From NCBI GenBank assembly GCA_009840355.1, contig VXNZ01000056.1, positions 1-64,000 on the forward strand: a stretch of DNA of 64,000 bases, in the 5' to 3' direction. The notes below the pieces were generated by a model, which was given only the letters and a program-made list of their open reading frames with translations, did no database searches and was not told the DNA's origin. Shown piece after piece: positions 1 to 8,715 of this stretch. This DNA comes from Chloroflexota bacterium (lineage in GTDB: Bacteria; Chloroflexota; Dehalococcoidia; Lucifugimonadales; JADFKI01). Each line of letters begins with the position of its first letter. Position 1 is the first letter of the stretch. Both the position numbers and the translations under genes were made by a program.

Positions 1-124
1 GCATACCCAATCTACCAGTGGCGGCTTGACTTGTCAACCTTTCCGTATAATTCCCAAATCCAAAGACGGGTAGCCGAAGCGGAGACCGACTAGGCTTGGG
101 ACCAGCTACGGCAAGGCGAATGCG
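1..124. other. Window edge, no gene recognised
   Basis: No open frame here resembles a protein. On the + strand there is a promoter-like pair, TTGACT at 26-31 and TATAAT at 46-51, but the 14 bp spacing is short. The sequence that follows (about 60-120) contains GTAGC and GCTAC, which can pair, so it could be the start of a small RNA or simply the 3' flank of the dehydrogenase operon. I do not recognise an RNA family. Confidence 0.3.
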
Positions 125-1303
125 CTATCGGAACAGCGCCGCCGGCCGCTCCACTAGCTGCTGCAAGCGGCGGAAGAAACTCGCCGCAATCGCGCCATCT
201 ATGACCTGATGATCGCCGGTGAGACTGAGCGTCATCATCTCGCGCACGACAATCTCACCTCGCCGCACTACCGGCTTCTGCACGCTGCGGCCTACGCCGA
301 GCAGCGCATTTTGCGGCGGGTTAAGTATTGGCGTGAAACCGTCCACCACGCCCAGCACGCTAATCGTGAATGTGCCGCCGCCTATTTCCGATGACGACAG
401 AGTGCCGGCACGCGCCTTTTCTGATAACTGCTGCACGCCCTCTGCAATCTGCGGCACTGTCATGTCCTGCACGCCCTTGAGCACCGGCACGATGAGGCCT
501 TCGTCGAGCGCGACCGCGACGCCCATGTTCACCTCGTCGAAGTACATCACATTGTCATCGATCAGGATAGAGTTGAGCGCCGGCACACGCTTGAGCGATT
601 CCGCGCACGCCTTGATTAGCACACTCGCCATCGTGATGCTGACGCCGCTTTCGCGCGATGCTTCGCGGCGTAGGCTCTGCGCGTCCGTTACATCCACTTC
701 GAGGAAGTACGATAGCTGCGCCGTGCCGCTGAGGCTGTCGCGCATGTTCTGCGCGATGGCGCGTCTGATACCGCGCAGTGGCTCTATCTTGGAAGGTTCC
801 GGCATCCCCTGCGGCGCTTTTGGCTGCGCTGCCGCTTGCTGCGCCTCGTGATACGCTCGAACATCGGCATCGACCACACGACCGCGCGGTCCGGTTGGCG
901 TAACCTGCGAAATGTCCACGCCCAGGTTGGAGGCAAGACGGCGCGCGCCCGGCGTTGACGGCACGACATCGCCCCCAGCCCGGCTTGACGCGCGTCTTTG
1001 TGGCGCAGCAGGCGACGGCGCGGCAACTGCGGACGCCGTGGGCTGCCGCTCTAGCGGCGGTTCTTCGCCTTCAGCGAGCAGGTAGCCGATAACATCGTCC
1101 ACGCCAACGGTCGCGCCTTCATCGACTGCGTGGTGCATAATGCCGTCCGATGCTGCCTCAAGCTCGTAGTTCAGCTTTTCGGACTCTATCTCGGCGATGA
1201 GTTCGCCCTGCGTAACTGCATCGCCCTGAGCCTTCGCCCATCGCGCAACTATACCTTCGGTCATGAAGTCGCCCAGTCTGGGCATCACAATTCGGACTGC
1301 CAT
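125..1303 (-). CDS. pdhC: 2-oxoacid dehydrogenase E2 (dihydrolipoamide acyltransferase)
   Basis: This is the E2 core of a pyruvate/acetoin-type dehydrogenase complex, which carries the acyl group on lipoate and transfers it to CoA in the cytoplasm. The 392 aa show the family order: an N-terminal lipoyl domain (about 1-78) with the modifiable lysine K43 in ESEKLNYE; an Ala/Pro-rich linker; a peripheral subunit-binding domain (about 115-152, STPGARRLA...GPRGRVV); and a catalytic domain ending with H365-QVI-D369-G, the HxxxDG active-site motif. It has a single lipoyl domain. It is the last gene of the E1alpha-E1beta-E2 operon, 91 bp after E1beta. No E3 gene is visible, so lipoamide dehydrogenase must be encoded elsewhere. 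Pyruvate, acetoin and branched-chain substrates cannot be told apart by eye. Confidence 0.93.
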   Translation of the reverse strand: MAVRIVMPRLGDFMTEGIVARWAKAQGDAVTQGELIAEIESEKLNYELEAASDGIMHHAVDEGATVGVDDVIGYLLAEGEEPPLERQPTASAVAAPSPAAPQRRASSRAGGDVVPSTPGARRLASNLGVDISQVTPTGPRGRVVDADVRAYHEAQQAAAQPKAPQGMPEPSKIEPLRGIRRAIAQNMRDSLSGTAQLSYFLEVDVTDAQSLRREASRESGVSITMASVLIKACAESLKRVPALNSILIDDNVMYFDEVNMGVAVALDEGLIVPVLKGVQDMTVPQIAEGVQQLSEKARAGTLSSSEIGGGTFTISVLGVVDGFTPILNPPQNALLGVGRSVQKPVVRRGEIVVREMMTLSLTGDHQVIDGAIAASFFRRLQQLVERPAALFR

Positions 1304-1394
1304 TGTTCAAAGCTCTCGCTTTCACTACGGGTTCGCTTCCGCTGACCTGCACGATGGAGATGGATGTCACCCGCAGGAAGATTGACTGCTGCGC

Positions 1395-2423
1395 TTATTC
1401 CAGAGTTTCTAGCGCGGCTGCCACTACTTGCTCCTTTGTAGGAACGAAGAGCGCTTCCAGTGGGCGGCTGTACGGTACGGATGTGTGCGGCGGCTGCACG
1501 CGCTTGGGCGGCGCGTCGAGGTAGTCGAAGGCTTCCTCGGCGACCAGCGCGGATATATCGCCCGCCATGCTGCAGCGCGGGTAGTCTTCGTCCACGATAA
1601 CGATGCGGCGCGTCTTGCGCACGGATTCCAGAATCGCATCTTCGTCCATCGGCGACAGCGACAGCAGATCAACCACTTCGGCGGAGTATCCACGCGCGGC
1701 GAGGTCGTCCGCAGCCTGTAAACATATCTGCGTCATATAGCTGATACCCAGCAGCGTAACATCCGTTCCTTCGCGCGGTACATCCGCCTTGCCCAACGGC
1801 ACGGAGTACGAGTCCTCCGGCACATCCACATCGAAGCGAATGCCCATCAGTTGGCGGTTGTTGCAGATAATCACCGGGTCGTCATCGCGGATGGACGCGG
1901 TGTACAAGCCCTTGGCGTTATACGGATTGGACGGCGCGACTACCTTCAAGCCGGGATAGTGCGTGAACACCGAATAGACCGTCTCGGAGTGCTGCGCGGC
2001 GGAGTTCGTACCGGCGCCCGTGCCGGTCATTATGGTCAGCGGCACTTTGACCTTGCCGCCGAACATATAGTGAATCTTCGCGGCGTTGTTCAGAATCTGG
2101 TCGCCGCAGACGCCGAGAAAGCCGACATACATCAGGTCCACGACGGGTCGCAAGCCCGTGGCGGCAGCGCCAACGCCCGCGCCGACAAATCCGGATTCCG
2201 CGATGGGCGTGTCTCGTATGCGCTCGCGGCCGAAATCGCCGACGAGTCCCTTGGTCAGGCGCATCGGTCCGCCCCATGCGTCCTGGAAGTCCTCGCGCTC
2301 ACCGCCGCCCGCGATGTCTTCGCCCATGATGATGACGGACTCGTCGCGCTCCATCTCCTGTCTCAGCGCCTCATTGACCGCCTGAATATACGAAAGTCTG
2401 CGTGTGGCTGTTGTCTGTACCAT
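1395..2423 (-). CDS. pdhB: 2-oxoacid dehydrogenase E1 beta subunit
   Basis: The 342 aa are full length for the E1beta family. With E1alpha the subunit forms the alpha2beta2 thiamine-diphosphate enzyme that decarboxylates the 2-oxoacid and passes the acyl group to E2. Recognisable blocks are VIIMGEDIAGGG near the N-terminus, RIRDTPIAESGFVGAGVGAA, GTGAGTNSAAQHSE and the C-terminal transketolase-like domain (VEVVDLLSLSPMDEDAI...). The start ATG lies 11 bp after the E1alpha stop, so the two are almost certainly co-translated and made in equal amounts. It could equally belong to an acetoin dehydrogenase (AcoB); the neighbours do not settle this. Confidence 0.93.
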   Translation of the reverse strand: MVQTTATRRLSYIQAVNEALRQEMERDESVIIMGEDIAGGGEREDFQDAWGGPMRLTKGLVGDFGRERIRDTPIAESGFVGAGVGAAATGLRPVVDLMYVGFLGVCGDQILNNAAKIHYMFGGKVKVPLTIMTGTGAGTNSAAQHSETVYSVFTHYPGLKVVAPSNPYNAKGLYTASIRDDDPVIICNNRQLMGIRFDVDVPEDSYSVPLGKADVPREGTDVTLLGISYMTQICLQAADDLAARGYSAEVVDLLSLSPMDEDAILESVRKTRRIVIVDEDYPRCSMAGDISALVAEEAFDYLDAPPKRVQPPHTSVPYSRPLEALFVPTKEQVVAAALETLE

Positions 2424-2434
2424 GCTGTTCTCCT

Positions 2435-3415
2435 CTACCTATAACTCACATACACATCCGTCGTCAGCTCGGACGGGTCAGGGAATGGGCTTTCGTCTGC
2501 GAAGGCGGTTGCGGTTGCGACTGCTGCCAGTGCGCGCTCTTCGAGTGCGCTGATTTCGCCTTCGGCCGCGTAGCCGCCATCCGTTATGTGCGCCCGCAGC
2601 GAGTTGATGCAGTCGCGCGCTTCGTAGTAGTCCTCTTCCTCCTGCGTACGGTAGCCTAACGGGTCGTCCGCGCCGAAGTGTCCTTGATAGCGGTATGTCT
2701 GCGCCTCGATGAGCGTGGGGCCCTCGCCCGCCCTGGCGCGCGCCACCGCTTCCTTGCCGACCTCGAACATGTCGAGCGCGGACTGACCGTCCACAAGCAC
2801 ACCGGGCATGTCATAGCCTGCCGCGCGGTTGGCGATAGAACCGCCTGCGACCGCGTACTCGAACGGCGTGGATTCGGCGTAGCGGTTGTTCTCACAGACG
2901 AAGAGCACCGGCAGTTTCCAAATGCTAGCGATGTTCATGGATTCGTGCAGGCTGCCTTGGCTGGACGCGCCGTCACCAAAGAAGACCACGCTGACCTGAT
3001 CGCTGCCGCGCACCTTCGCGCTGAGCGCCACGCCCGTCGCAACGGGGATGTTCGAGCCGACGACGCCGTTCGCGCCGAGCATGCCCTTGTTGATGTCAGC
3101 AATGTGCATCGTGCCGCCCTTGCCCTTGTTCGTGCCCGTCGCCTTGCCCAGCAGCTCCGCCATCATCTCGTTGATATCGACGCCCTTGGCGATGCAGTGG
3201 TGATGGCTGCGGTGCGTGCCGAGCACATAGTCGTCGTCGCGCAGATGAGCGCAGATGCCCGTGGGCACGGCTTCCTGCCCGATGGACGAGTGCATGCCGC
3301 GCAGCTTGCCCGCGTCCGCCTCGCGCCGCGACTGCTCCTCGAAGCGGCGAATTGTAACCATCGTCTCGTACATCCATAGCAGCGAGTCTTTGTTCAGTTC
3401 CGGATAAGTCGCCAT
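2435..3415 (-). CDS. pdhA: 2-oxoacid dehydrogenase E1 alpha subunit
   Basis: This subunit binds thiamine diphosphate: the sequence has VVFFGDGASSQG followed about 25 residues later by ENN, the family's GDG-N motif. The open frame extends further upstream, but I chose the ATG at 3415 (MATYPELNKD, 326 aa) because GGGAGGAGG lies just before it and because homologous E1alpha proteins begin near this point (LLWMYETMVTIRRFEEQ). HRSHHHCIAKG and the TNKGKGGTMH loop are also typical. It is the first gene of the operon, and a -10-like box lies about 180 bp upstream. Pyruvate or acetoin is the likely substrate class. Confidence 0.93.
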   Translation of the reverse strand: MATYPELNKDSLLWMYETMVTIRRFEEQSRREADAGKLRGMHSSIGQEAVPTGICAHLRDDDYVLGTHRSHHHCIAKGVDINEMMAELLGKATGTNKGKGGTMHIADINKGMLGANGVVGSNIPVATGVALSAKVRGSDQVSVVFFGDGASSQGSLHESMNIASIWKLPVLFVCENNRYAESTPFEYAVAGGSIANRAAGYDMPGVLVDGQSALDMFEVGKEAVARARAGEGPTLIEAQTYRYQGHFGADDPLGYRTQEEEDYYEARDCINSLRAHITDGGYAAEGEISALEERALAAVATATAFADESPFPDPSELTTDVYVSYR

Positions 3416-3823
3416 GAATCTGCCTCCTCCCGCATTTCGTGGGCATTTTGAGTTGCTTGCGTGATGTCGCCCGGTAAGCCCCTTCCCCTGATGGGTAAGG
3501 TTAGAATGTGGACAATGATTCCCCAACCAATCGATGCGTATGTCGTAGGCAAGGCAATAAGCACAATCCAATTTTGGCAGGCCAATTTGGCAGGATTATA
3601 CCAGATTAACGGCATCGGTCTAGTGCGGCGGGAAAGCGGCGCGCGCCATGCTATAATATGCCGAAATTTCCGGCGGCTGCCGGCAATAATTGCAGCGTTT
3701 GCAGTTTGTCGGTCACGGGCGCGCTGGAAGCGGGCGAGACATTAGATATTGCCCCCTTCCTAACCTTCCTCCTGAGCGGGAAGGGATGGTAGCGAAGAAT
3801 ACCCGGAAGAATGTGAGGGCAAA
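3416..3823. other. Divergent intergenic region between E1alpha and amidohydrolase
   Basis: No gene is seen in these 408 bases, which separate two divergent transcription units. The region contains a - strand extended -10 (listed separately), a + strand TATAAT at 3652-3657 without a clear -35 box, and two fragments rich in CCCTTCC/GGAAGGG (about 3480-3510 and 3750-3790) that resemble degraded copies of the palindromic repeat at 51479-51513. Confidence 0.5.
3595..3603 (-). promoter_or_regulatory. Extended -10 promoter element, dehydrogenase operon
   Basis: On the - strand these bases read TGGTATAAT, a perfect extended -10 (TGnTATAAT). The -35 position is poor, as is common for extended -10 promoters. 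Transcription would start near 3588 and leave a leader of about 170 nt before the E1alpha ATG at 3415. Confidence 0.45.
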
Positions 3824-5053
3824 ATGAAACTGGCGCTGAAAGCAGACCGACTTATCGATGGCACCGGCGCGGACGCCATGCAGAACGCTGCGATAGTGAT
3901 CGAGAACGGCCGCATAACGGAGATTACCACGCAGGACGCGCTACAGTTCGCGCCGGGCGAAGATGTCGATGTGGTGCAGGTGGAAGGTGGCAGCATTATG
4001 CCCGGTTTCATCGAGGTGCATACGCATATGCACTGCAGCGCGGAAGTGGAAGCGTACAAGCACATTATGACCGAGACGGACGAGATATTCCTCATGCGCG
4101 CGGTCGGCGCGGTGCGCGATACACTGTCGTCCGGCGTTACCACAATGCGAGACTTGGGCTCGCGCAATCAGGTCGCGTTCCCCATCGTGAAGGCAATCGA
4201 AGACGGCATCATCCCCGGTCCGCGCCTCATCGTGGTTGGCACGCCCATCACGACCACGGGCGGGCATTGCCATATGTTCGGCACAGAGGCGGACACAACG
4301 GACGAAGTGTTGCAGGCTGTGCGCCAGCAGTTCAAACTTGGCGCGGGCTACATCAAGATTATGGCAACGGGCGGCGGTTTCACGCCGGGCACGAACACGC
4401 GCGCGCCGCAGTATCCGGCGTCCACGCTGAAGGCAGCCGTGCAGGACGCGGAGCGGCTCGGGCTGCGAGTCGCGGCGCACTGCCATGCAAGCGCCGGCGT
4501 TCGCAACTGCGTTGAGGCGGGCGTGCACAACATCATCCACTGCACTTGGCTCGCCGAAGACGAGGAGCAGATGTACGACTACGACCCGGATGTAACCGAT
4601 ATGATTGTGGAAAAGGGGCTTTGGGTCGATCCCACACTCGCGCTGGGCAGGCTGAACAGGATGCGCGGACGGGCAACCGGCGGTGCCGTTGCCAGTCAAA
4701 ACCAAGAGCGCCGATTCGAGATTTTGCGCGATATGTGGGATCGCGGCGTAAAGTTCGTAACCGGCATGGACTCAGGCATGACCAACGCGCGCTTCAACGA
4801 CTTCGCGTACATCCCGCAGATAATGGTCGAAGACATGCACATCACACCGATGGAAGCGATAGTCTGCTCGACAAAGACATCGGCAGAATGCCTGGGCATC
4901 GAAGACGAAACCGGCACGCTGGAAGTAGGCAAGGCAGCGGACGTTGTGATTGTCAACGGAGACCCAACAGCAGACATCAAGGCAATGCACAGCGTCAACA
5001 CCGTCGTGGCGCAAGGAAACATAGTTAAGCGCGAAGGCGTGCTGTCGATTTAG
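3824..5053 (+). CDS. Amidohydrolase family protein (imidazolonepropionase/prolidase-like)
   Basis: A 409 aa metal-dependent hydrolase of the amidohydrolase superfamily, cytoplasmic by the absence of a signal peptide. The small N-terminal beta domain (LKADRLIDGTGAD...) is followed by the metal motif H66-T-H68, a later AHCHAS block, HCTWLAED and a C-terminal D in TGMDSGM; the usual closing segment GTLEVGKAADVVIVNGDP is present. YIKIMATGGG may hold the bridging lysine. Start ATG 3824 has GAGGG five bases upstream. The family includes Xaa-Pro dipeptidases, imidazolonepropionase-like enzymes and aryldialkylphosphatases, so the substrate cannot be named. It overlaps the 3' end of the convergent gene by 4 bp. 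Confidence 0.85.
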   Translation: MKLALKADRLIDGTGADAMQNAAIVIENGRITEITTQDALQFAPGEDVDVVQVEGGSIMPGFIEVHTHMHCSAEVEAYKHIMTETDEIFLMRAVGAVRDTLSSGVTTMRDLGSRNQVAFPIVKAIEDGIIPGPRLIVVGTPITTTGGHCHMFGTEADTTDEVLQAVRQQFKLGAGYIKIMATGGGFTPGTNTRAPQYPASTLKAAVQDAERLGLRVAAHCHASAGVRNCVEAGVHNIIHCTWLAEDEEQMYDYDPDVTDMIVEKGLWVDPTLALGRLNRMRGRATGGAVASQNQERRFEILRDMWDRGVKFVTGMDSGMTNARFNDFAYIPQIMVEDMHITPMEAIVCSTKTSAECLGIEDETGTLEVGKAADVVIVNGDPTADIKAMHSVNTVVAQGNIVKREGVLSI

Positions 5054-5448
5054 TATTCGATGTAACTGCCTTTTCCGTAACGGATACGCGTTTTCTTGTC
5101 GCCGCCTTTGAGCATGCCGATTAACCCGACGACGGCCAGAATAATCCCAATCACCAGCATCACGACGCCACCGAACTCTATCAGCCAGCTGATGAACCAC
5201 AGATGAAGGATGAATCGCATTATCACGCCCATAACTGCGACCGCGATGCCAAGCATCAGTAAGCCAAGCCCTACCACCTTGCTCGCAATGCCTCCAAATA
5301 TCATAGAGACTCCACCGACAACAGCCGCGATTATGCCGCCGCCTATCAAAAGATTTCCCGTAAGATTTATCAAGACCTGCATAAGCCCCGACATTACTGA
5401 CAATCCCATAATCGTTAGTACGATGCCTAACACGAACAATCCGCCCAT
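5050..5448 (-). CDS. Small glycine-rich integral membrane protein, unknown
   Basis: I do not recognise a family. The 132 aa are almost entirely hydrophobic and Gly/Val/Ile rich, with about four predicted membrane segments (roughly 3-22, 28-50, 54-78 and 86-112), and end in a short basic-polar tail (GGDKKTRIRYGKGSYIEY). A good ribosome site, AAAGGAG, precedes the ATG at 5448, which supports translation. It is divergent from the carbamoyltransferase gene and converges on the amidohydrolase gene, so it is probably monocistronic. By composition it could be a phage-shock-like or DUF-type membrane protein; I infer no function. Confidence 0.65.
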   Translation of the reverse strand: MGGLFVLGIVLTIMGLSVMSGLMQVLINLTGNLLIGGGIIAAVVGGVSMIFGGIASKVVGLGLLMLGIAVAVMGVIMRFILHLWFISWLIEFGGVVMLVIGIILAVVGLIGMLKGGDKKTRIRYGKGSYIEY

Positions 5449-5562
5449 GTCGTCTCCTTTGCTGCAAATGCGCCTTGAATGACACTATCACACTCGCTGC
5501 TTCATTTCATTGCTCGCGCTATGCCTGACCTGCTGAAATCAGCATGACTGCACACTTATCCC

Positions 5563-5590
5563 TTGCTTATAATTCAGCAGATACTATAAT
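5563..5590 (+). promoter_or_regulatory. Promoter of the argF-like gene
   Basis: TTGCTT at 5563-5568 and a perfect TATAAT at 5585-5590 are separated by 16 bp. The predicted start of transcription (about 5597) gives a leader of only about 20 nt, which just accommodates the AAGGAGG ribosome site before the ATG at 5618. The -35 box is weak. Confidence 0.55.
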
Positions 5591-5617
5591 ATCGCCAGAG
5601 TGAGCAAGGAGGCACAG

Positions 5618-6532
5618 ATGAAAGGCAAGGATTTTCTGTCCGTCGCGGATTTGACTTCGGATGGCGTGAAAGAACTCGTCGAGCGCGCCTATACGATGAA
5701 GCGCGGCAAAGGGGAGCGCCCTCTCGAAGGCAAAGAGTTCGCGTTGCTGTTCGAAAAGCCTTCGCTGCGAACACGGGTGAGCTTCGAGGTCGGCATACGG
5801 CAGCTCGGAGGAACTTGCACATACCTCAGCCAGCAGGATGTCGGGCTGGGCGTGCGCGAGCCGGAAGCCGACATCGCGCGCGTGCTGGACCGCTGGGTGG
5901 ACGGCATCATAGCGCGCGTGTTTTCGCACCGAAGCCTAGAACTGCTTGCCGAATACTGCGACATTCCCGTGGTGAACGCGCTGTCCGACCTAGAGCACCC
6001 GTGCCAAGCGATGGGCGACCTGCTGACCATACAAGAGCACAAGGGCACGCTGTCAGACTTGGATGTCGCGTTTGTGGGAGACGGCAACAATGTCGCGGCG
6101 AGCCTCGCTATCGCGTGTGCATCTGTCGGCGCGAACTTCACCCTTGCGTCCCCGGAGGGCTACCGGATTCCTTCTATCACGCTAGACGAGGCACGGCGGC
6201 GGGCGGCGGCGGCCGAGTCCAAGCTGCGCTGGGTCAGCGAGCCAGCGGAAGGTGTACGCGATGCCGATGTCGTCTATACCGACACTTGGGTCAGTATGGG
6301 GCAAGAAGACGAGAAGGCGGAACGAATCGCGATATTCGGCGAATACAAGGTGGACGAAGATCTGGTGCAAGCCGCCAAGCCGGACTTCATCTTCATGCAC
6401 GACATGCCGGCTTACAGAGGGCAGGAGCTGTCCGAAGGTATGATAGACCACGCGAATTCGGTCGTCTTCGACCAAGCGGAAAACCGCATGCACGCGCAGA
6501 AAGCCGTCCTAGCCGCCATATATGGCGAGTGA
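5618..6532 (+). CDS. argF: Ornithine carbamoyltransferase-like protein
   Basis: A 304 aa carbamoyltransferase that would join carbamoyl phosphate and ornithine to make citrulline in arginine synthesis. The carbamoyl-phosphate site is S49-LRTR (the family STRTR), and HPCQAMGD is the OTCase signature; DTWVSMGQE also fits. GTG 5600 is in frame, but the AAGGAGG at 5605-5611 sits correctly only for the ATG at 5618. One oddity is that the C-terminal ornithine-binding HCLP loop reads H-D-M-P (MHDMPAYRGQEL), so the cysteine is replaced by aspartate. OTCase is the best call, but a related carbamoyltransferase with another amine substrate is possible. No other arginine genes are adjacent. Confidence 0.82.
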   Translation: MKGKDFLSVADLTSDGVKELVERAYTMKRGKGERPLEGKEFALLFEKPSLRTRVSFEVGIRQLGGTCTYLSQQDVGLGVREPEADIARVLDRWVDGIIARVFSHRSLELLAEYCDIPVVNALSDLEHPCQAMGDLLTIQEHKGTLSDLDVAFVGDGNNVAASLAIACASVGANFTLASPEGYRIPSITLDEARRRAAAAESKLRWVSEPAEGVRDADVVYTDTWVSMGQEDEKAERIAIFGEYKVDEDLVQAAKPDFIFMHDMPAYRGQELSEGMIDHANSVVFDQAENRMHAQKAVLAAIYGE

Positions 6533-6657
6533 TTCTGTTCGACGGGGATATATCCAACTCACACGATTAAGTCGCTCCTATTACCGCAGAAATATACAGC
6601 GTCTATCCGCCCATTCCGTACAGACCTCATCCGTAGTAACCGCCCGAAGTGATTCCC

Positions 6658-7983
6658 ATGACCAGCACAGTCAAGCCTCTAGTGGCAATTGTGGGACGGC
6701 CTAATGTGGGCAAGTCCACGCTGTTCAACAGGCTCGTCGGCAACAGAATTGCCATCGTGTCCGACATTGCCGGGACGACTCGAGACCGCGTGATGACCGA
6801 GACCGTCTGGGCGGACCACGCGTTCATCCTCGTGGATACGGGGGGACTCGACCTGTTCCCGGAGACCGACATGTGGCAGCAGGTCAAGGGGCAGATCGAG
6901 CTTGCCATCGAAGACGCCGACGTTATCGTGTTCGCCGTTGACGCCGCGACGGGCATTACGCCCGCCGATGTGGATGTCGCGGATGCGCTACGCCGCACCG
7001 AAAAGCCCATAGTGCTTGTCGCGAACAAGGCGGACAACGACCGCTTGGCAACCGCCGCCGCCGAGTTCTACGAGCTGGGCATTGGCGAACCCATCCCGGT
7101 GAGCGCGTTCCACAATCGCGGCACGGACGACCTTATGGAACAAGTCGTGGCGAATTTCCCGGACGCGCCGGCGTTCATGGAGCCCGAAGCCGATCTGAAG
7201 CTGGCGATTGTCGGTCGCCCGAATGTCGGCAAGTCCATGCTGCTGAACGCGATAGCCGGCGAAAAACGCGCGATTGTCAGCGACATACCAGGTACCACGC
7301 GCGATTCGCTAGACAGCCTGATGCAATTTGACGACTGGTCGGTGCTGCTCATCGACACGGCGGGCATACGGCGGCGCGGCCGCGTGGAAAGCGGTATCGA
7401 GCGATACAGCGTGCTTCGCAGCGTTCGCGCCATAGCCCGCGCCGATGTCGCCATCCTGCTGTTGGACGCCACGGAATTGGCAAGCGCACAGGACTCTCAC
7501 ATCGCCAAGTACATTCTAGACGAGTTTAAGGGCATCATCCTCGCGGTCAACAAGTGGGACCTCGCCGACGAGATGGAGCTGACGCAGGCGCAGGCGCTTG
7601 TGCAGGTGCGCGAGCGCTTCCGATTCGCGTCATACGCGCCGATATGCTTCACATCCGCGCTGAACGGCACGGGCATCGCGAATCTGCTTGACACGGCGCG
7701 ACAGGTGTATCAAGAATGGACTAAGGGCGTGCCGCGATACGACCTGCGCCGCCGCGTGATGGGCGCGGTCGCGAGCCATCCGCCGTCGCTGTCCGGACGC
7801 CGCTCGCTGAAGATATACAGCGTCGCGCAGGACAATACGGGACCGCCGAGCTTCACATTCTTCGTCAACTATTCGGATATGGTGCACTTTTCGTACAAGC
7901 GCTATCTGGAAAACGCGATACGAGCCGCCTACGATTTCCGCGGCAGCCCGCTGCGGATGCGGTTCAAAGGGCGCAGAGAGTAG
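6658..7983 (+). CDS. der: Ribosome biogenesis GTPase Der (EngA)
   Basis: Der is a double GTPase that helps assemble the 50S ribosomal subunit. Both G domains are complete: domain 1 has GRPNVGKST, DTGG and NKAD, and domain 2 has GRPNVGKSM, DTAG and NKWD. A C-terminal KH-like domain (about 350-441, ending RMRFKGRRE) follows. Length is 441 aa from ATG 6658; an in-frame GTG at 6649 would add three residues, and neither start has a strong ribosome site. plsY begins 13 bp after the stop, followed by gpsA, so the three probably share a transcript. Der-PlsY-GpsA is a common bacterial gene order. Confidence 0.96.
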   Translation: MTSTVKPLVAIVGRPNVGKSTLFNRLVGNRIAIVSDIAGTTRDRVMTETVWADHAFILVDTGGLDLFPETDMWQQVKGQIELAIEDADVIVFAVDAATGITPADVDVADALRRTEKPIVLVANKADNDRLATAAAEFYELGIGEPIPVSAFHNRGTDDLMEQVVANFPDAPAFMEPEADLKLAIVGRPNVGKSMLLNAIAGEKRAIVSDIPGTTRDSLDSLMQFDDWSVLLIDTAGIRRRGRVESGIERYSVLRSVRAIARADVAILLLDATELASAQDSHIAKYILDEFKGIILAVNKWDLADEMELTQAQALVQVRERFRFASYAPICFTSALNGTGIANLLDTARQVYQEWTKGVPRYDLRRRVMGAVASHPPSLSGRRSLKIYSVAQDNTGPPSFTFFVNYSDMVHFSYKRYLENAIRAAYDFRGSPLRMRFKGRRE

Positions 7984-7996
7984 AGGCGCGACCGTG

Positions 7997-8644
7997 ATGA
8001 ACACAGAGACTACGGCAATCCTGATCGCCTATCTCGTGATGATACCCATCGGATATCTGCTGGGTGCGCTGCCGTTCGGCTTGATACTGGGCAGGCTGTT
8101 CAAGGGCGTGGATGTGCGCGAGTACGGCAGCGGCAAGACGGGGATGACGAATGTAATGCGCACGGCTGGCATTCCCGCCGCCGCGCTATCGCTCGCGCTG
8201 GACATGGGCAAGTCAATTGCGGTGGTGGCGCTCGCGCGCTTTGTGCTCTTCCCGGATGTGCCGGGAGCGCATGCGGCAGGTGCGATAGCAGTGCTCGTCG
8301 GGCATAACTGGTCGGTGTTCATCGGGTTCAAGGGCGGCAGAGGCACCGCGCCGGGTTGGGGTGGACTGATAATGTTGTCGCCGTGGTCAGGTTTGGTGGC
8401 GACGCTGGTAGGACTGCCCGTCGTGGGCTTGAGCAGGTATGTGTCGCTCGGCTCGATACTCGGCACGCTGTCGGGCGTCATCACGCTGGCGGTCCTGATT
8501 GCGCTCGGCCGCGCGCCCGTGGAGTACATCGCGTATTCCGTCATAGGCGCGGCTCTGGTAATCGGCTTGCACAAGGACAACATCCAGCGCCTTCTAAGCG
8601 GCACCGAGCGCAAGATAGGCCAATCCGCGCTGCCGACGGAATGA
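7997..8644 (+). CDS. plsY: Glycerol-3-phosphate acyltransferase PlsY
   Basis: A 215 aa inner-membrane enzyme that transfers an acyl group from acyl-phosphate to glycerol-3-phosphate, the first step of phospholipid synthesis. About five membrane segments are visible. The motifs are slightly divergent: GSGKTGMTNVMR stands where most members have GSGNxGATN, while GHNWSVFIGFKGGRGTAPGWGG (the usual GKGxAT region) is only partly conserved. Starts ATG 7997 and GTG 7994 overlap; ATG is preferred. It sits between der and gpsA, and gpsA makes its substrate, which supports the assignment. The altered motif 1 (N to K, A to M) is worth noting but does not change the family call. Confidence 0.88.
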   Translation: MNTETTAILIAYLVMIPIGYLLGALPFGLILGRLFKGVDVREYGSGKTGMTNVMRTAGIPAAALSLALDMGKSIAVVALARFVLFPDVPGAHAAGAIAVLVGHNWSVFIGFKGGRGTAPGWGGLIMLSPWSGLVATLVGLPVVGLSRYVSLGSILGTLSGVITLAVLIALGRAPVEYIAYSVIGAALVIGLHKDNIQRLLSGTERKIGQSALPTE

Positions 8645-8650
8645 CGCCTA

Positions 8651-8692
8651 CGCGCTAACTGTTCATGGCAGCAGCCATCGACCGTTAGCGCG
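8651..8692. repeat. Nested inverted repeat between plsY and gpsA
   Basis: CGCGCTAAC (8651-8659) pairs perfectly with GTTAGCGCG (8684-8692). Inside it ATGGC (8665-8669) pairs with GCCAT (8674-8678). No T run follows, so it is not a classical terminator; it could stabilise or regulate the gpsA part of the transcript. Confidence 0.6.
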
Positions 8693-8715
8693 CTTGGGAT
8701 GGGCGAGGACGAAAC

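Noticed and set aside
2678-3379. Open frame of 233 codons opposite E1alpha
   Set aside because: Antisense to a conserved gene, composition typical of reverse-frame translation in GC-rich DNA.
3941-4705. Open frame of 254 codons opposite the amidohydrolase
   Set aside because: Same reason: the + strand frame has metal-binding motifs and a ribosome site; the opposite frame has neither.
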